From BD2-11 clade cluster bacterium bin43 (GTDB lineage Bacteria; Gemmatimonadota; Gemmatimonadetes; Longimicrobiales; Gaopeijiaceae): DNA of 64,000 bases. The DNA is taken from contig MPMR01000006.1 of NCBI GenBank assembly GCA_002238605.1, forward strand, positions 124,001 through 188,000. The letters are read 5' to 3'. Below are positions 26,274 to 35,432 of the stretch, piece by piece. The notes under the pieces are model-generated. The model saw nothing but the letters and a program-made list of their open reading frames with translations. It searched no databases and was not told the DNA's origin. Every line of letters starts with the position of its first letter. Position 1 is the stretch's first letter. Made by a program: the position numbers and the translations under genes.

Positions 26274-27281
26274 TCACGCGTGCCGATCGATCCAGGCGCG
26301 CAGGCGTTCAGCCTCCCCGGCGGCGGCCGGATCGAGTTCCGCCTGGTAGAGCCGGCTGCGCACGACGAACAGGTCCATCTCGTCCGGCGGCGCATCCCGC
26401 GCGAGGATCTCCCGCACCTTGCCGAGGAAGAAGCTTCCCCAGTCCGGCCTGCGCCCGTCGACGTCGTTGAAGCCGTACTCCCTGGCCAGCTCCCAGCTGG
26501 AGAACAGCCCGCCGCTCTTTCCCGCGACGTGGGGGTCGGCGGCGAGGGCCGCGATCGCCCGGCCGACGAAGCACGGCGTCTCGGACTCGGCGAAGTATTC
26601 GTCCTTCTCGATGGCCTCCCGCCAGCTGGCTTCGGTGACCGCGAAGTGGTCGAGCACCGCCTCCGAGCGCAGAAAGCCGGGGGTGACCGCCAGCGCCGTC
26701 ACGTTGTGGGCGTGGAGGTCCGCGGCCATCGCGTAGGCCAGTCGCGCGACCGCGTTCTTGGCCAGGTCGTAGAAGAGGTTGCCGCGATAGCCGAAGGTGT
26801 CGCCGTCCGTGACCTCGACGATGAGCCCGGCGTTGCGTTCGACCATCAGCGGGGCGCCGTGGCGGCTGGTGATGACGTGCGTGTGGACGGCGCGCTCGAG
26901 CATTTCCTTGCCCCTGGCGATGGAGAGCCTCCAGAACGGCGTTCCCCACTCGGTCAGCGCATCGCCGCCCCAGATGTCGTTGACCAGGACATCGAGCCGG
27001 CCCGCCTCCGCGCGCACGCGGGCAAAGAGCTGCTCGACTTCGGCCTCGATCGTGTGGTCGGTGCGGACGGCGATGCCCCGGCCCCCCTCGGCCGTGACCA
27101 GCTCCGCCGTTTCCTCCAGGGTTTCCGGGCGCCCCGGCGTGGCGGGCCGACCTTGCACGCTGCGGCCCGTGCAGTAGACGGTGGCGCCCGCCTCCCCCAG
27201 CATGCGCGCGATGCCACGGCCGGCCCCGCGGGTCGCACCGGCGACGACGGCCACCTGGTCGTGGAGCGGACGCTCCGGCAT
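26274..27281 (-). CDS. Short-chain dehydrogenase/reductase (DHRS1-like)
   Basis: A 335-residue SDR. The cofactor motif is VAVVAGATRGAGRGIA, and the catalytic Tyr-Lys pair is in FYDLAKNAVARLA. The segment DVLVNDIWGGD replaces the NNAG motif. The C-terminal extension past the core (FGSFFLGKVREILARDAPPDEMD) is longer than in classical 250-residue SDRs, as in DHRS1-like proteins. The substrate is unknown. A GGAGG site precedes the ATG. A ~60-bp copy of this gene's start exists at 21271-21340. It converges on the ABC permease with 6 bp between stops. Confidence 0.87.
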   Translation of the reverse strand: MPERPLHDQVAVVAGATRGAGRGIARMLGEAGATVYCTGRSVQGRPATPGRPETLEETAELVTAEGGRGIAVRTDHTIEAEVEQLFARVRAEAGRLDVLVNDIWGGDALTEWGTPFWRLSIARGKEMLERAVHTHVITSRHGAPLMVERNAGLIVEVTDGDTFGYRGNLFYDLAKNAVARLAYAMAADLHAHNVTALAVTPGFLRSEAVLDHFAVTEASWREAIEKDEYFAESETPCFVGRAIAALAADPHVAGKSGGLFSSWELAREYGFNDVDGRRPDWGSFFLGKVREILARDAPPDEMDLFVVRSRLYQAELDPAAAGEAERLRAWIDRHA

Positions 27282-27369
27282 GCTGCCTCCCCGGAATGCG
27301 AAGGATGAGAGCTGTTTTGTCGCTCGAAGATACAGCCCGGGTTTCCTCCCCGAGCCTCACGCGCGGAGG

Positions 27370-27714
27370 TCAGCCGATCGCGGGTGAGCCGTCCTCGCCC
27401 GTCCGGATCCGATAGCACTCGGCAAGGTCCAGCACGAAGATCACGCCGTCGCCGATGTTTCCCGTGCGCGCGCCCCTGATGATCGCCTCCCTGGTCCGCT
27501 CCAGGAAATTGTCGTTTACGGCGATCTCGAAGCGCACCTTCTTGCGGAGCCTCACCTCGAAGTCCGCGCCGCGGTAGGTCTCCGTGAACCCTCCCTGCTG
27601 CCCGCAGCCGAGGGCGTTGGTCACCGACATCCGGTTCACCTCCACCTCGGCCAGCGCGTCCTTCACGCTGTGCAGCCGGTCGGGCTGAACGTATGCAATC
27701 ACGAGTTTCATCAT
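27370..27714 (-). CDS. glnK: PII nitrogen regulatory protein (GlnK/GlnB family)
   Basis: A 114-residue trimeric signal protein that binds ATP/ADP and 2-oxoglutarate and normally plugs AmtB when nitrogen is ample. Conserved parts include [20 protein letters not shown], the T-loop base GCGQQGG and the nucleotide-binding segment [12 protein letters not shown]. In the T-loop the sequence is [11 protein letters not shown]: the Tyr46 equivalent is kept but the position of the uridylylated Tyr51 is Phe52. GlnD-type uridylylation at that site is therefore not possible. The start uses GGGAG three bases before ATGATG. It lies 26 bp after amtB, the reverse of the more common glnK-amtB order. Confidence 0.92.
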   Translation of the reverse strand: MMKLVIAYVQPDRLHSVKDALAEVEVNRMSVTNALGCGQQGGFTETYRGADFEVRLRKKVRFEIAVNDNFLERTREAIIRGARTGNIGDGVIFVLDLAECYRIRTGEDGSPAIG

Positions 27715-27740
27715 GCACTCCCGTCTGGTGTGGGTGGGTC

Positions 27741-29045
27741 TCAGCGAGCCGTGAAGATCGTGTAGTCCGGGTAGGCCTCCATGTTGTGCTCCGCGAGGTC
27801 CAGACCCCGCCGTTCCTCCTCCGGGCTCACGCGGAGGCCGATGGTGCCTCTCAGGACGAGGAAGATGAGCGACGCGGCGGGGAAGGCGACGGCGCCGCAG
27901 GCCGCCACGCCCACCAGCTGCGTAAGGAGGCTGTGATCCGTGCTGAAGATCCCCACGGCGAGCGTCCCCCACACGCCGCACGTCAGGTGCACGGAAATCG
28001 CCCCGACGGGATCGTCCAGCTTCGCGCGGTCGAACGTCTCGACGGAGATGACGACGATCACCCCCGCGACGAGGCCGATGATGACCGCGGCCGTGACGCT
28101 CACCACGTCCGCGCCCGCGGTGACCCCCACGAGCCCGGCAAGCGCCCCGTTCAGGACCATCGAGGCGTCCGGATGCCTGTGTACCACCCAGGTCGTCGCC
28201 ATTGCCCCGACGATGCCCGCGGCAGCGGCCAGCGAGGTGGTGACGAGCACGAAGGAGACCAGTCCCGGGTCGGCGCTCAGCACCGAACCTCCGTTGAAGC
28301 CGAACCAGCCCAGCCAGAGGAGGAACATCCCCATGACGGCGAGCGGCAGGTTGTGGCCGAGGATCGGCCGGATCTCGCCGTTCACGTATTTCCCGAGCCT
28401 GGGACCGAGGAAGATCACGCCCGCGAGCGCCGCCCAGCCGCCCACGGAGTGGACGATCGTCGAACCGGCGAAATCGTAGAACCCCAGCGCGTCCAGCCAG
28501 CCCCCGCCCCACTTCCACGACCCGACAACGGGATAGACGAACATGACGTAGATCGTCGCGAAGAGGAGGAACGAACCGAGCTTTACCCGCTCGGCCACCG
28601 CACCCGACACGATCGTCGCGGCCGTGGCGGCGAACATCGCCTGGAAGAGGAAGTCCGTCCAGTAGGTGTAGCCCGGGTTGTACTCGGCCGTCACCCCGGC
28701 GGCATCCGTGCCGATGCCCATCCCGGTGAAGCCGAGGAACCCGCCGAGCGCGAACTCGTCCGGATACATCAGGTTGAACCCCACCAGAGTGTAGGTGAGG
28801 AGCCCGATGGCGATGATCCCCATGTTCTTGAAGAGGATGTTCACCGTGTTCTTCGACTGGGTCAGCCCGGCCTCGAGGGTGGCGAACCCCAGATGCATGA
28901 CGAAGACGAGAAACGTCGCCACCATCATCCAGGTGTTGTTGACCGCGAAGACCGCGTCGGCCGCCGACGGGGTCTGCGCGGCGGCCGCATCGGGAATGGC
29001 GGCAAGAAGCGCGACGGACGGCGCAAGCGTCATGAGGAACCGCAT
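27741..29045 (-). CDS. amtB: Ammonium transporter AmtB
   Basis: A 434-residue channel of the Amt/Rh family with a signal peptide ([24 protein letters not shown]) and about eleven membrane spans. The pore histidine motif [18 protein letters not shown] is clear, and [23 protein letters not shown] and [12 protein letters not shown] are further conserved segments. The ATG at 29045 has GGGAGG about 7 nt upstream. The gene is preceded by a sigma-54 promoter and two inverted repeats, so expression is probably nitrogen-controlled. It is co-transcribed with glnK. Confidence 0.95.
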   Translation of the reverse strand: MRFLMTLAPSVALLAAIPDAAAAQTPSAADAVFAVNNTWMMVATFLVFVMHLGFATLEAGLTQSKNTVNILFKNMGIIAIGLLTYTLVGFNLMYPDEFALGGFLGFTGMGIGTDAAGVTAEYNPGYTYWTDFLFQAMFAATAATIVSGAVAERVKLGSFLLFATIYVMFVYPVVGSWKWGGGWLDALGFYDFAGSTIVHSVGGWAALAGVIFLGPRLGKYVNGEIRPILGHNLPLAVMGMFLLWLGWFGFNGGSVLSADPGLVSFVLVTTSLAAAAGIVGAMATTWVVHRHPDASMVLNGALAGLVGVTAGADVVSVTAAVIIGLVAGVIVVISVETFDRAKLDDPVGAISVHLTCGVWGTLAVGIFSTDHSLLTQLVGVAACGAVAFPAASLIFLVLRGTIGLRVSPEEERRGLDLAEHNMEAYPDYTIFTAR

Positions 29046-29140
29046 GGTTCACCTCCCGGGGAATTCGGTCCAGCGTGGGCGTGGGCGCGCGGATTCGTCC
29101 GCGGGGTGCCTGGTCCGCGACCGGTACGGAGCGGTGCATG

Positions 29141-29157
29141 GGCAAGCGGCGTGCCGG
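29141..29157 (-). promoter_or_regulatory. Sigma-54 promoter of amtB-glnK
   Basis: On the minus strand CCGGCACGCCGCTTGCC fits the consensus TGGCACG-N4-TTGCA, with the invariant GG and GC separated by exactly 10 nt. The predicted transcript start is near 29130, giving an 85-nt leader before the amtB ATG. Confidence 0.7.
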
Positions 29158-29244
29158 GGGAAGCGCAAGGTGTCCAAACTGTTGCCGCGTCCGGTCTTGC
29201 AGTACAGGCCACAGGTGGATTGAGGCACCGCCCGACGGAGCGTG

Positions 29245-29262
29245 TCCTACATTTCGGTAGGA
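29245..29262. promoter_or_regulatory. Upstream activator site 1 (CCTAC-N6-GTAGG)
   Basis: TCCTACATTTCGGTAGGA is a perfect 6-bp dyad centred about 123 bp upstream of the predicted amtB transcript start. It shares its half-sites and spacing with the neighbouring repeat, as expected for a dimeric Fis-type enhancer-binding protein. Confidence 0.6.
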
Positions 29263-29273
29263 TCGAGGGAGGA

Positions 29274-29289
29274 CCTACAGGATTGTAGG
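29274..29289. promoter_or_regulatory. Upstream activator site 2 (CCTAC-N6-GTAGG)
   Basis: CCTACAGGATTGTAGG is a second 6-bp dyad centred 28 bp from site 1, about 151 bp upstream of the predicted start, and begins 15 bp outside the stop codon of the sigma-54 activator gene. Confidence 0.6.
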
Positions 29290-29299
29290 CCCTATGGGG

Positions 29300-30805
29300 T
29301 CACCTTCCGGCGAGGCCGTGCTTGGCGACGCGGAGCCCCATCACACGCTCGGTGACGCCGAGCTGGCGCGCTGCCGCGGCGCGATTTCCGCGGCTCACCT
29401 TGAGGGCGTCGATGATCAGCTCCTTCTCGAGCGCATCCAGCTGGATCTTGAGCGGACCCGAACGCTTGCCCCCCGGGGTGGCCATCTGGAGGCTGGGTGG
29501 AAGGAGCCGGGCGTGGATCACGTCGCCGTCGGCAAGAAGCACGGCTCGCTCGATGGCGTTCTCGAGCTCCCGCACGTTCCCCGGCCAGTGGTACGCCATC
29601 AGGAGATCGATGGCGGGGGTGGAGAGACGGACGATCGAGCGCCCGTGCCGCCTGTTGTATATCTCGACGAAGTGGTCCGCGAGCAGGATGATGTCGGTCC
29701 GGCGGTCGCGCAGCGGCGGCACGTGGATCGGGAAGACGTTCAGCCGATAGTAGAGGTCCGTCCGGAAGCGGCCGTCCTCGATGTCCGCCTCGAGATCCCG
29801 GTTCGTTGCGGCGACGACCCGCACATCGGTCTTGAGCATCCTGTTGCCGCCGACCCGCTCGAACTCCCGCTCCTGCAGCACGCGAAGGAGCCGGATCTGC
29901 ACGGAAGGGGGAAGATCCCCGATCTCGTCGAGGAAGATCGTCCCTCCCGAGGCCCGCTCGAAGCGGCCCGCCCGCTGTTGCAGCGCGCCCGTGAACGCGC
30001 CTTGCTCGTGGCCGAAAAGCTCGCTTTCGACGAGCCCCTCCGGGAGCGCCGCGCAGTTGACGCGGACGAAAGGGCCCTCGGACCGCCGGCTCCCGTAGTG
30101 CACGGCCTGGGCGATCAGCTCCTTCCCGGTACCGCTCTCTCCGCGGATCAGCACGGTGGCGTCGCTCCCCGCGACCTGGCCGATCATCTCGAACACAGGG
30201 GCCATCTCCCGCGAGTTGCCGACGATATTGTCGGGCCGGTACCGGTCGGCCAGCTCGCGCTGAAGGCGCCGGTTCTCGGCAACCAGCGCCTTTTCCTCCT
30301 CCGCGAACTGCCGGAGACGCACGGCGTGGGCGATGAGCGACGCCAGCACCGAGAGGACCTGGATGTCCTCGTCGAAGGAGTCCGCCTCCCCGCAGGGGCG
30401 TTCGGCGCTCAGTGCTCCGATCGTCTCGTTGCCCTGCCGCACGGGGACGCAGACGAAGCCGGTCTCGCTGCGCTCCTCCAGCGGGCGGGCCCGGCTGAGA
30501 AAGCGCGGTTCGGTGGCAACGGACGGGATGACGACGGGGACGCCCGTCTCGACGACGCGTCCGGTGATGCCCTCGCCGAGCCTGTACCGGGCTCGCTCGC
30601 GCTGATCGTCCGTCAGGCCCACCGCCTCGTGCAGAAGGATTTCGGACGTCCGGCGGTTGAGGACGGTGAGCGTCGCGCACTCGAGCTCCATGTGCCGCGA
30701 GAGAGCTCCGAGGATGGGCCGCACCGACGAGCCCAGGTCGGGCGTCCCGTCCAGGATCGTGCTGACCTCGCGCAGGAGCGCGAGGGGGTGCGACGCGGGC
30801 GTCAC
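29300..30805 (-). CDS. Sigma-54-dependent transcriptional activator (NifA-like GAF-AAA-Fis)
   Basis: A 501-residue enhancer-binding protein. An N-terminal GAF domain (about residues 20-170) replaces a receiver domain, so it senses a ligand or partner rather than a phosphorelay. The AAA+ domain has Walker A GESGTGKE, the sigma-54-contact loop GAFTGA and Walker [14 protein letters not shown]. The C-terminal Fis-type helix-turn-helix is [28 protein letters not shown]. NifA and FhlA share this layout. Two 16-bp dyads and a sigma-54 promoter for amtB-glnK lie directly downstream. Its GTG start overlaps the stop of the preceding amidohydrolase gene, so the two are transcribed together. Confidence 0.92.
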   Translation of the reverse strand: MTPASHPLALLREVSTILDGTPDLGSSVRPILGALSRHMELECATLTVLNRRTSEILLHEAVGLTDDQRERARYRLGEGITGRVVETGVPVVIPSVATEPRFLSRARPLEERSETGFVCVPVRQGNETIGALSAERPCGEADSFDEDIQVLSVLASLIAHAVRLRQFAEEEKALVAENRRLQRELADRYRPDNIVGNSREMAPVFEMIGQVAGSDATVLIRGESGTGKELIAQAVHYGSRRSEGPFVRVNCAALPEGLVESELFGHEQGAFTGALQQRAGRFERASGGTIFLDEIGDLPPSVQIRLLRVLQEREFERVGGNRMLKTDVRVVAATNRDLEADIEDGRFRTDLYYRLNVFPIHVPPLRDRRTDIILLADHFVEIYNRRHGRSIVRLSTPAIDLLMAYHWPGNVRELENAIERAVLLADGDVIHARLLPPSLQMATPGGKRSGPLKIQLDALEKELIIDALKVSRGNRAAAARQLGVTERVMGLRVAKHGLAGR

Positions 30806-32304
30806 CGTCCCGGCGGCCCCGGCGGCGCGGGCGGCGCTCCGAGCACGAAGTCTCTCCGGTAGTAGCGCGTGCCGCGCTTGACCGTGAGTTCGACCGAGCG
30901 CAGGCTCTCCGGTCCGGCCAGCGGGTCATCCCGCAGGAAGACGATGTTGGCGTGTTTGCCGGGTTCGATCGTGCCGATCGAGTCCTCGAGCCCCAGCGCG
31001 ACCGCGCCGTGATGGCTGGCCGCCTCCAGCACATCCAGCATCGGCATGCCCACGTCGTCGTGCAGGTGCCGGATTTCGTCGAACAGGGCCGGGAAGTCGG
31101 AGGCCGGCGGCGTCATGCCGTCGGTCCCGGTCGCGACCATGACCCCCGCTTGCCACGCCCGGCGGGTGAGCGCGACCGCGTCGGCCGTCTCGCACTGCGC
31201 ACGCACGCCGCGTCGGCGCCGGTCGATGGGTGGGCGGCGGGGCCCCGGCCGTGCCCCCGTGCTGTCCGCTGTTTCACCGGGCGGAGGAACGTTGACCGTG
31301 TCGATCGCGGCCATGCGCCTCAGTCCGACCTGGACGACGACCCGGATGGTCGCGTCCAGCACCGTGCCGTTCCGCCTCATGAGCGCGAACACCGAATCGA
31401 CCGCCGGGTGGTTCAGGTCGACGTCGACGAACCCTGTGCGCCGTCCCTCCTGCCCCTCCCGGAAGACGTCCTCGGGGATCGCCGCGCTGCCGACGCTGCA
31501 CACGTGGGACATCGAGCGCACGCCCGTCCCGGCCACCTCGAGCGCCCGCGCCGGCCCCACATGCGTATGCGACCACACGGGGATCCCCTGCCTGCCGGCT
31601 TCGGCGGCTATGGCGGCGAGCAGTTCTCCGTCGATCGCCGCATACGTCTTGATGCCGGTGGCCCAGGTGCCCCGCGCCAGCGCCACGGCCTGCGCCAGAT
31701 CCGTGTCCCCCGTAACGGCCTGCATCCACGACACCTCGCCGGGCGACTCGCCCGCAGCAGACGAGACCGTGCGCGGGTCGGTAAAGAAATCCGGTCCCGC
31801 CACCAGCGCCGAGAAGTGCAGGTCGGGCGCGTCGATCTCCTTGACCAGGGAGGCGCGCTGCAGGTCCATGAGGGAGCGCACGTCGCCCGCCATGTCCCGC
31901 GCCGTCGTGATCCCCGCGTACAGCTGCCGGTTGAGGATGAACTCGGCCCGCGCGCGGTTGGCCACCGTGGCCACGTGGGTATGCGACTCGACGAGACCGG
32001 GGATGGCGAACCAGCCGCTCGCATCGATCACCTCGGCGCCCTCGCGCTCCTCTTCGCCCAGCTCCGCGGCCGGGACGACGGCGGTGATCCCTTCGCCTTC
32101 CACGACGATGGCCATGCCGGTCCTGGCCGAGGCTCCGGTGCCGTCGATCACGGTCGTCCCGTCGAAGATGGTTCTGGCCGAGGCGGAGTCCTGCTCCGGC
32201 GGGCCGCCCTGCGCTTCGAGCGTTCCCGGCAGCGTCGGCGTCAGCCCCGTCGCGAGCGCGGCGACGATGGCGAGTCGGTACGCCGACCCGGGTTCGGGCT
32301 TCAT
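30802..32304 (-). CDS. Secreted amidohydrolase family protein
   Basis: A 500-residue protein with signal peptide ([24 protein letters not shown]). Metal ligands appear as ESHTHV (HxH), GIKTYA with the bridging-lysine position, HTHVG and SHVCS histidines, and GTDGMTP as the late Asp. The closing [19 protein letters not shown] strand is characteristic of imidazolonepropionase-like and prolidase-like amidohydrolases. GGAGAAAGCC precedes the ATG. An Arg/Pro-rich insert ([20 protein letters not shown]) is unusual. The substrate is unknown. It shares an operon with the sigma-54 activator, with no obvious functional link. Confidence 0.85.
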   Translation of the reverse strand: MKPEPGSAYRLAIVAALATGLTPTLPGTLEAQGGPPEQDSASARTIFDGTTVIDGTGASARTGMAIVVEGEGITAVVPAAELGEEEREGAEVIDASGWFAIPGLVESHTHVATVANRARAEFILNRQLYAGITTARDMAGDVRSLMDLQRASLVKEIDAPDLHFSALVAGPDFFTDPRTVSSAAGESPGEVSWMQAVTGDTDLAQAVALARGTWATGIKTYAAIDGELLAAIAAEAGRQGIPVWSHTHVGPARALEVAGTGVRSMSHVCSVGSAAIPEDVFREGQEGRRTGFVDVDLNHPAVDSVFALMRRNGTVLDATIRVVVQVGLRRMAAIDTVNVPPPGETADSTGARPGPRRPPIDRRRRGVRAQCETADAVALTRRAWQAGVMVATGTDGMTPPASDFPALFDEIRHLHDDVGMPMLDVLEAASHHGAVALGLEDSIGTIEPGKHANIVFLRDDPLAGPESLRSVELTVKRGTRYYRRDFVLGAPPAPPGPPGR

Positions 32305-32362
32305 GGCTTTCTCCGGCAGGACAGCTGTGTCAGGAATCTTTCGGGCGACTCGACAACAGAAG

Positions 32363-32368
32363 TATTAT
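32363..32368 (+). promoter_or_regulatory. Candidate -10 element for the HDAC-family gene
   Basis: TATTAT lies 51 bp before the ATG at 32414 and 15 bp before an in-frame ATG at 32378. The -35 region is poor. If used, transcription would start near 32375, almost leaderless for the upstream ATG. Confidence 0.3.
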
Positions 32369-32413
32369 GCCCACCGGATGAAAAGCGATCCCCCGTCGAC
32401 AAGTGGGGTTGTC

Positions 32414-33475
32414 ATGGAAAGACGCGATTTCGTGAAATCGTCGGCCGCGGCGCTTGGGGCCCTGCCCGCCCTGGCGACGACGCTTCCCGCGCGTGGCGGG
32501 CCCTTCCGCGCGCGCACCGAACCGTCCCCAGGGGACCGCGCAGGGACGCCGGGGACCTCTCCGCAGGCCACCGGCACGGCCCTCATCTACGACCCGCGCT
32601 ACCTCGACCACGTCCTCATTCGGCCGAACGGCACCCGGCCTCCCGAGGTCCCGGAGCGGCTGGTGCGCATGCGCGCCGAACTGGAGGCGCGCGGGCTCAC
32701 CGAGGCGACCGTGCCCATCGCGCCCACCGTCGATCCCCTGCTCCGCATCCGCGCCCACCACACCGGCGAGCACGTGGACGCGGTGCGCGAAATGGGGCTG
32801 AGCGCAACCGTGGCCGAACTCGCGGTGTCCGGCGCCCTGACCGGCGTGGACGCGGTCGCCGAGGGCCGGGTGCGCAACGTCTTCTGCGCGATCCGGCCCC
32901 CGGGGCACCACGCCAACAACACAGGCGCCGAAGAGGGCTTCTGCTACTACAGCAACGCGGCCATCGCCGCAAAGTACGCCCAGGAGATCCACGGCCATGA
33001 GAAAGTCCTGGTGATCGACTGGGACTACCACCACGGCAACGCCACCCAGAACGCCTTTTACAACGACCCCTCGGTGCTCTTCTTCTCCTCCCACGACTGG
33101 GCCGCGTATCCCGGGACCGGCGATCCGTCGCTCACCGGCGAGGGCGAAGGCACGGGTCTGAACATCAACGTGCACCTGGACTGCGGGTCCGGCGACGCAG
33201 ACATGCTCCGCTACTGGGACAACGCCCTGTCACCGGCGGTGGCCGCCTTCGACCCCGATTTCGTGATCGTCTCCGCCGGCTTCGACAGCCGCCGCGACGA
33301 CCTGCTCGGCTGTTTCGAGCTCACCGACGACGCCTTCCGGCGCATGACCCGCATGGCGATGGACTACGCCGACAGCTGCTGCGAGGGACGACTGGTGTCG
33401 CTGCTGGAGGGCGGGTACAACCTGGACGGGACGGCGCTCGCCGCGGCCGCGCACGTGGAGACGCTGCTGGGTTAG
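32414..33475 (+). CDS. HDAC-family deacetylase with a Tat signal
   Basis: A 353-residue protein of the histone deacetylase/AcuC/acetylpolyamine amidohydrolase family. Catalytic landmarks: RPPGHHA (His pair), DWDYHHGNATQ (zinc Asp and His), SAGFDSRRDD (second zinc Asp) and LLEGGYN (transition-state Tyr). The N-terminus MERRDFVKSSAAALGALPAL has the twin-arginine pattern, implying export of the folded zinc enzyme. Family members are normally cytosolic. An upstream in-frame ATG at 32378 would put twelve residues before the motif. It is divergent from the amidohydrolase operon and converges on an aminotransferase gene. Confidence 0.87.
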   Translation: MERRDFVKSSAAALGALPALATTLPARGGPFRARTEPSPGDRAGTPGTSPQATGTALIYDPRYLDHVLIRPNGTRPPEVPERLVRMRAELEARGLTEATVPIAPTVDPLLRIRAHHTGEHVDAVREMGLSATVAELAVSGALTGVDAVAEGRVRNVFCAIRPPGHHANNTGAEEGFCYYSNAAIAAKYAQEIHGHEKVLVIDWDYHHGNATQNAFYNDPSVLFFSSHDWAAYPGTGDPSLTGEGEGTGLNINVHLDCGSGDADMLRYWDNALSPAVAAFDPDFVIVSAGFDSRRDDLLGCFELTDDAFRRMTRMAMDYADSCCEGRLVSLLEGGYNLDGTALAAAAHVETLLG

Positions 33476-33503
33476 GCGGATGTTCGACTGGCTTCGCCGG
33501 AGT

Positions 33504-33519
33504 GCTGGCGACAGCCAGC
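33504..33519. terminator. Hairpin between convergent genes
   Basis: GCTGGC-GACA-GCCAGC is a perfect 6-bp stem with a 4-nt loop, placed between the stops of two convergent genes (33475 and 33526). It could act in both directions; no T-tract follows. Confidence 0.45.
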
Positions 33520-33525
33520 CCCGCC

Positions 33526-34800
33526 CTACACCATCCGAGCGAGCACTCCCAGCAGGCGATCCACGTCCTCGCGGTTGTTGAACATCGCGACCGCTGCGCG
33601 AAGCAGCCGCCCCTCTTCCTGGAAGGTGACGGCGATGCCCTCGTCGGCGAGCGCCTTCGCCAGAGGCTCGTGATCGAGGCCGTGATGGAAGCTCACGATG
33701 GGTGACGGGTTGCGCGGCGGGGTGAACAACCGCATGCCGAGCGCCTCCGCCCCCGCGCGCAGTTCGCCGGCCAACGCATGGGTGTGCCCGGCGATACGAT
33801 CCAGCCCCACATGGGCGAGGAAGTCGAGGGCGGCGCCCATGGCGGCCACCGGGCCGTTGGCCAGGCTCCCGTACTCGAACCTGGCGGCGCTAGTTCTCAG
33901 CCGGTACCGGTGCCCGGGCAGGGTCTCGGCCACCTGCCGGTGCCCGTAGCGGTCGGGCGCCATCCACGCCAGGTGCTCGCGGCGGACGAAGAATGGCGCG
34001 CAGCCGAAGTCCGCGTGCAGCCACTTGTAGCCGTTCGCCCCCGCAAAGTCGACGCCCTCGTCGCGCAGGTTCACGGGGAAGGTGCCCAGCGCCTGAACCG
34101 CGTCGGCGTACAGGTAGGCCTCGTGCGCGTGCGCAAGCTCGGCGAGCGCGCGCAGATCGTGGCGGAAGCCGTTCCGGTTGGAGACCCACGCCACGCTGAT
34201 GAGCCGGGTGCGCGCGTCCGTGCGGTGCTCGAAGTCCTCGGTGGTCACCACGCCGTCCCGCGACGGCACCACCCGCAGTTCGACCCCCATCCGCCGTTCC
34301 AGTTGCCGGTGGAGCACGTACGTCGAGACGAAATGCAGTTCATCGACGACGATGTTGTCTCCCTCGCGCCAGTCCAGCGCGCTCGCGACGATATTCTCCG
34401 CGTCGGTCGTGGAGTAGAGGAGGGCGATCTCGTCCTCGTCGGCCCCGAACAGTCCGGCGAACCCGGCGACGGCCCGCTGCCGCGGGGAGGGGCCGGAGCC
34501 ACCGCCCTGCCGGCGCATCTTGCCGTCCGCGTACGCGTACAGGGCATCGCGCACGGGGACCGGGATGGGCCCGACGGAGGCCGTGTTGAGGTACGCGAGC
34601 TCCTCGGTCACGGGGAAGCTGGGGCGGACGCCGAGCGGGTCGTCGAGGGAGGATGTCGCGGGCGTGTCGTCGGGAGACGCGGTGCCGGATGCGGACTCGG
34701 ACCCTTCGGCGATGCGGGCCGCCAGCCCTCCGGCGGGAAGCGCGGCCAGACCGGCGGCCGCGGTGGTGCGGATGAAGTTGCGGCGGTCGAGCGGCTTCAT
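33526..34800 (-). CDS. Tat-exported class V aminotransferase-fold PLP enzyme
   Basis: A 424-residue protein. The signal MKPLDRRNFIRTTAAAGLAALP has a clear twin-arginine motif. The PLP fold shows LLYSTTDAENI (phosphate binding), LYADAVQALG (Asp against the pyridine nitrogen) and the Schiff-base lysine in ANGYKWLHADFGCAPFF. It is related to the protein at 7505-8845 but differs enough to suggest another substrate. It may be an isopenicillin-N-epimerase-like or desulfurase-like enzyme; the reaction is not defined. Exported PLP enzymes of this kind recur in Gemmatimonadota-like genomes, as far as I recall. Confidence 0.85.
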   Translation of the reverse strand: MKPLDRRNFIRTTAAAGLAALPAGGLAARIAEGSESASGTASPDDTPATSSLDDPLGVRPSFPVTEELAYLNTASVGPIPVPVRDALYAYADGKMRRQGGGSGPSPRQRAVAGFAGLFGADEDEIALLYSTTDAENIVASALDWREGDNIVVDELHFVSTYVLHRQLERRMGVELRVVPSRDGVVTTEDFEHRTDARTRLISVAWVSNRNGFRHDLRALAELAHAHEAYLYADAVQALGTFPVNLRDEGVDFAGANGYKWLHADFGCAPFFVRREHLAWMAPDRYGHRQVAETLPGHRYRLRTSAARFEYGSLANGPVAAMGAALDFLAHVGLDRIAGHTHALAGELRAGAEALGMRLFTPPRNPSPIVSFHHGLDHEPLAKALADEGIAVTFQEEGRLLRAAVAMFNNREDVDRLLGVLARMV

Positions 34801-34956
34801 GCGGCTCCTCCCCTGAAGCGGTCGCCCGCGTCGTTCGGGCGATGGCCGGCCGCGACCCGCGGAATCGGGCGCGGACAGGCTAATCCTATGGTGGGGAGGA
34901 AGCGGCGGCCAGCCGCAGGGGAAGGGTCCGGCACGTGTTGCCGGGGATAGTGCGGC

Positions 34957-35403
34957 CTACTTGGTCACGAACATCTTGATGACGTTCGAGCGACCGTTGA
35001 CCTCCAGCACCAGGAGATAGATCCCGGACGCAACCTGGTTGCCCTGGAGGTCGCGCCCGTCCCAGTAGGCTTCGTAGTCGCCGGGCATCTCGTACTCCAT
35101 GTCGGACACGGGGAAGCCGTCGCTGCCCGGATTTTGCAGGGCGGTGGGGGAAGCGACCAGCTGCTGGAGTACGTTGTAGATGCGAATCGACACGACGACC
35201 GGATCCCCGCCGGAAAACAACTCCTCACCCAGCGAGAAGGGGATGCGGGTCTCCGGATTGAACGGATTCGGATAGTTCTGACGCAACTCGAATCCGGCAC
35301 TTTGCTGCCGCCCCCGTTCACCCGTTTCCTGGGCCGAGGTAGGGTCCAGACCCGCGAGCGGGATGAGGAGGAGGCCTGTCAAGACGCGTAGAAAGCGTCT
35401 CAT
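34957..35403 (-). CDS. Small secreted protein consisting of a FlgD-like/C-terminal sorting-type domain
   Basis: A 148-residue protein. The ATG at 35403 follows GGAGGG by 5 nt. A signal peptide (MRRFLRVLTGLLLIPLAGLDPTSAQ) precedes a ~40-residue linker and then LRQNYPNPFNPETRIPFSL, VSIRIYNVLQQLV, WDGRDLQGNQVASGIYLLVLEV and a closing IKMFVTK strand. That is the whole FlgD_ig or type-IX-like sorting domain, usually found at the end of large exported proteins. Here no cargo precedes it. It may be a stand-alone adaptor, or the leftover end of a lost gene given a signal peptide, but the clean signal sequence and ribosome-binding site argue that it is expressed. Confidence 0.75.
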   Translation of the reverse strand: MRRFLRVLTGLLLIPLAGLDPTSAQETGERGRQQSAGFELRQNYPNPFNPETRIPFSLGEELFSGGDPVVVSIRIYNVLQQLVASPTALQNPGSDGFPVSDMEYEMPGDYEAYWDGRDLQGNQVASGIYLLVLEVNGRSNVIKMFVTK

Positions 35404-35414
35404 ATCAACCCTCC

Positions 35415-35432
35415 GCACAGTTTTTTCTGTGC
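35415..35432 (-). promoter_or_regulatory. Hairpin abutting a ribosome-binding site
   Basis: GCACAG-N6-CTGTGC with an all-A loop on the coding strand lies immediately before the GGAGGG of the sorting-domain protein. It could be an operator or an RNA hairpin that controls translation. Confidence 0.5.

Noticed and set aside
27715-29145. A long minus-strand frame joined upstream of glnK, running antiparallel in another frame of amtB
   Set aside because: It is an out-of-frame reading of amtB. The PII protein starts cleanly at 27714 with its own ribosome-binding site.
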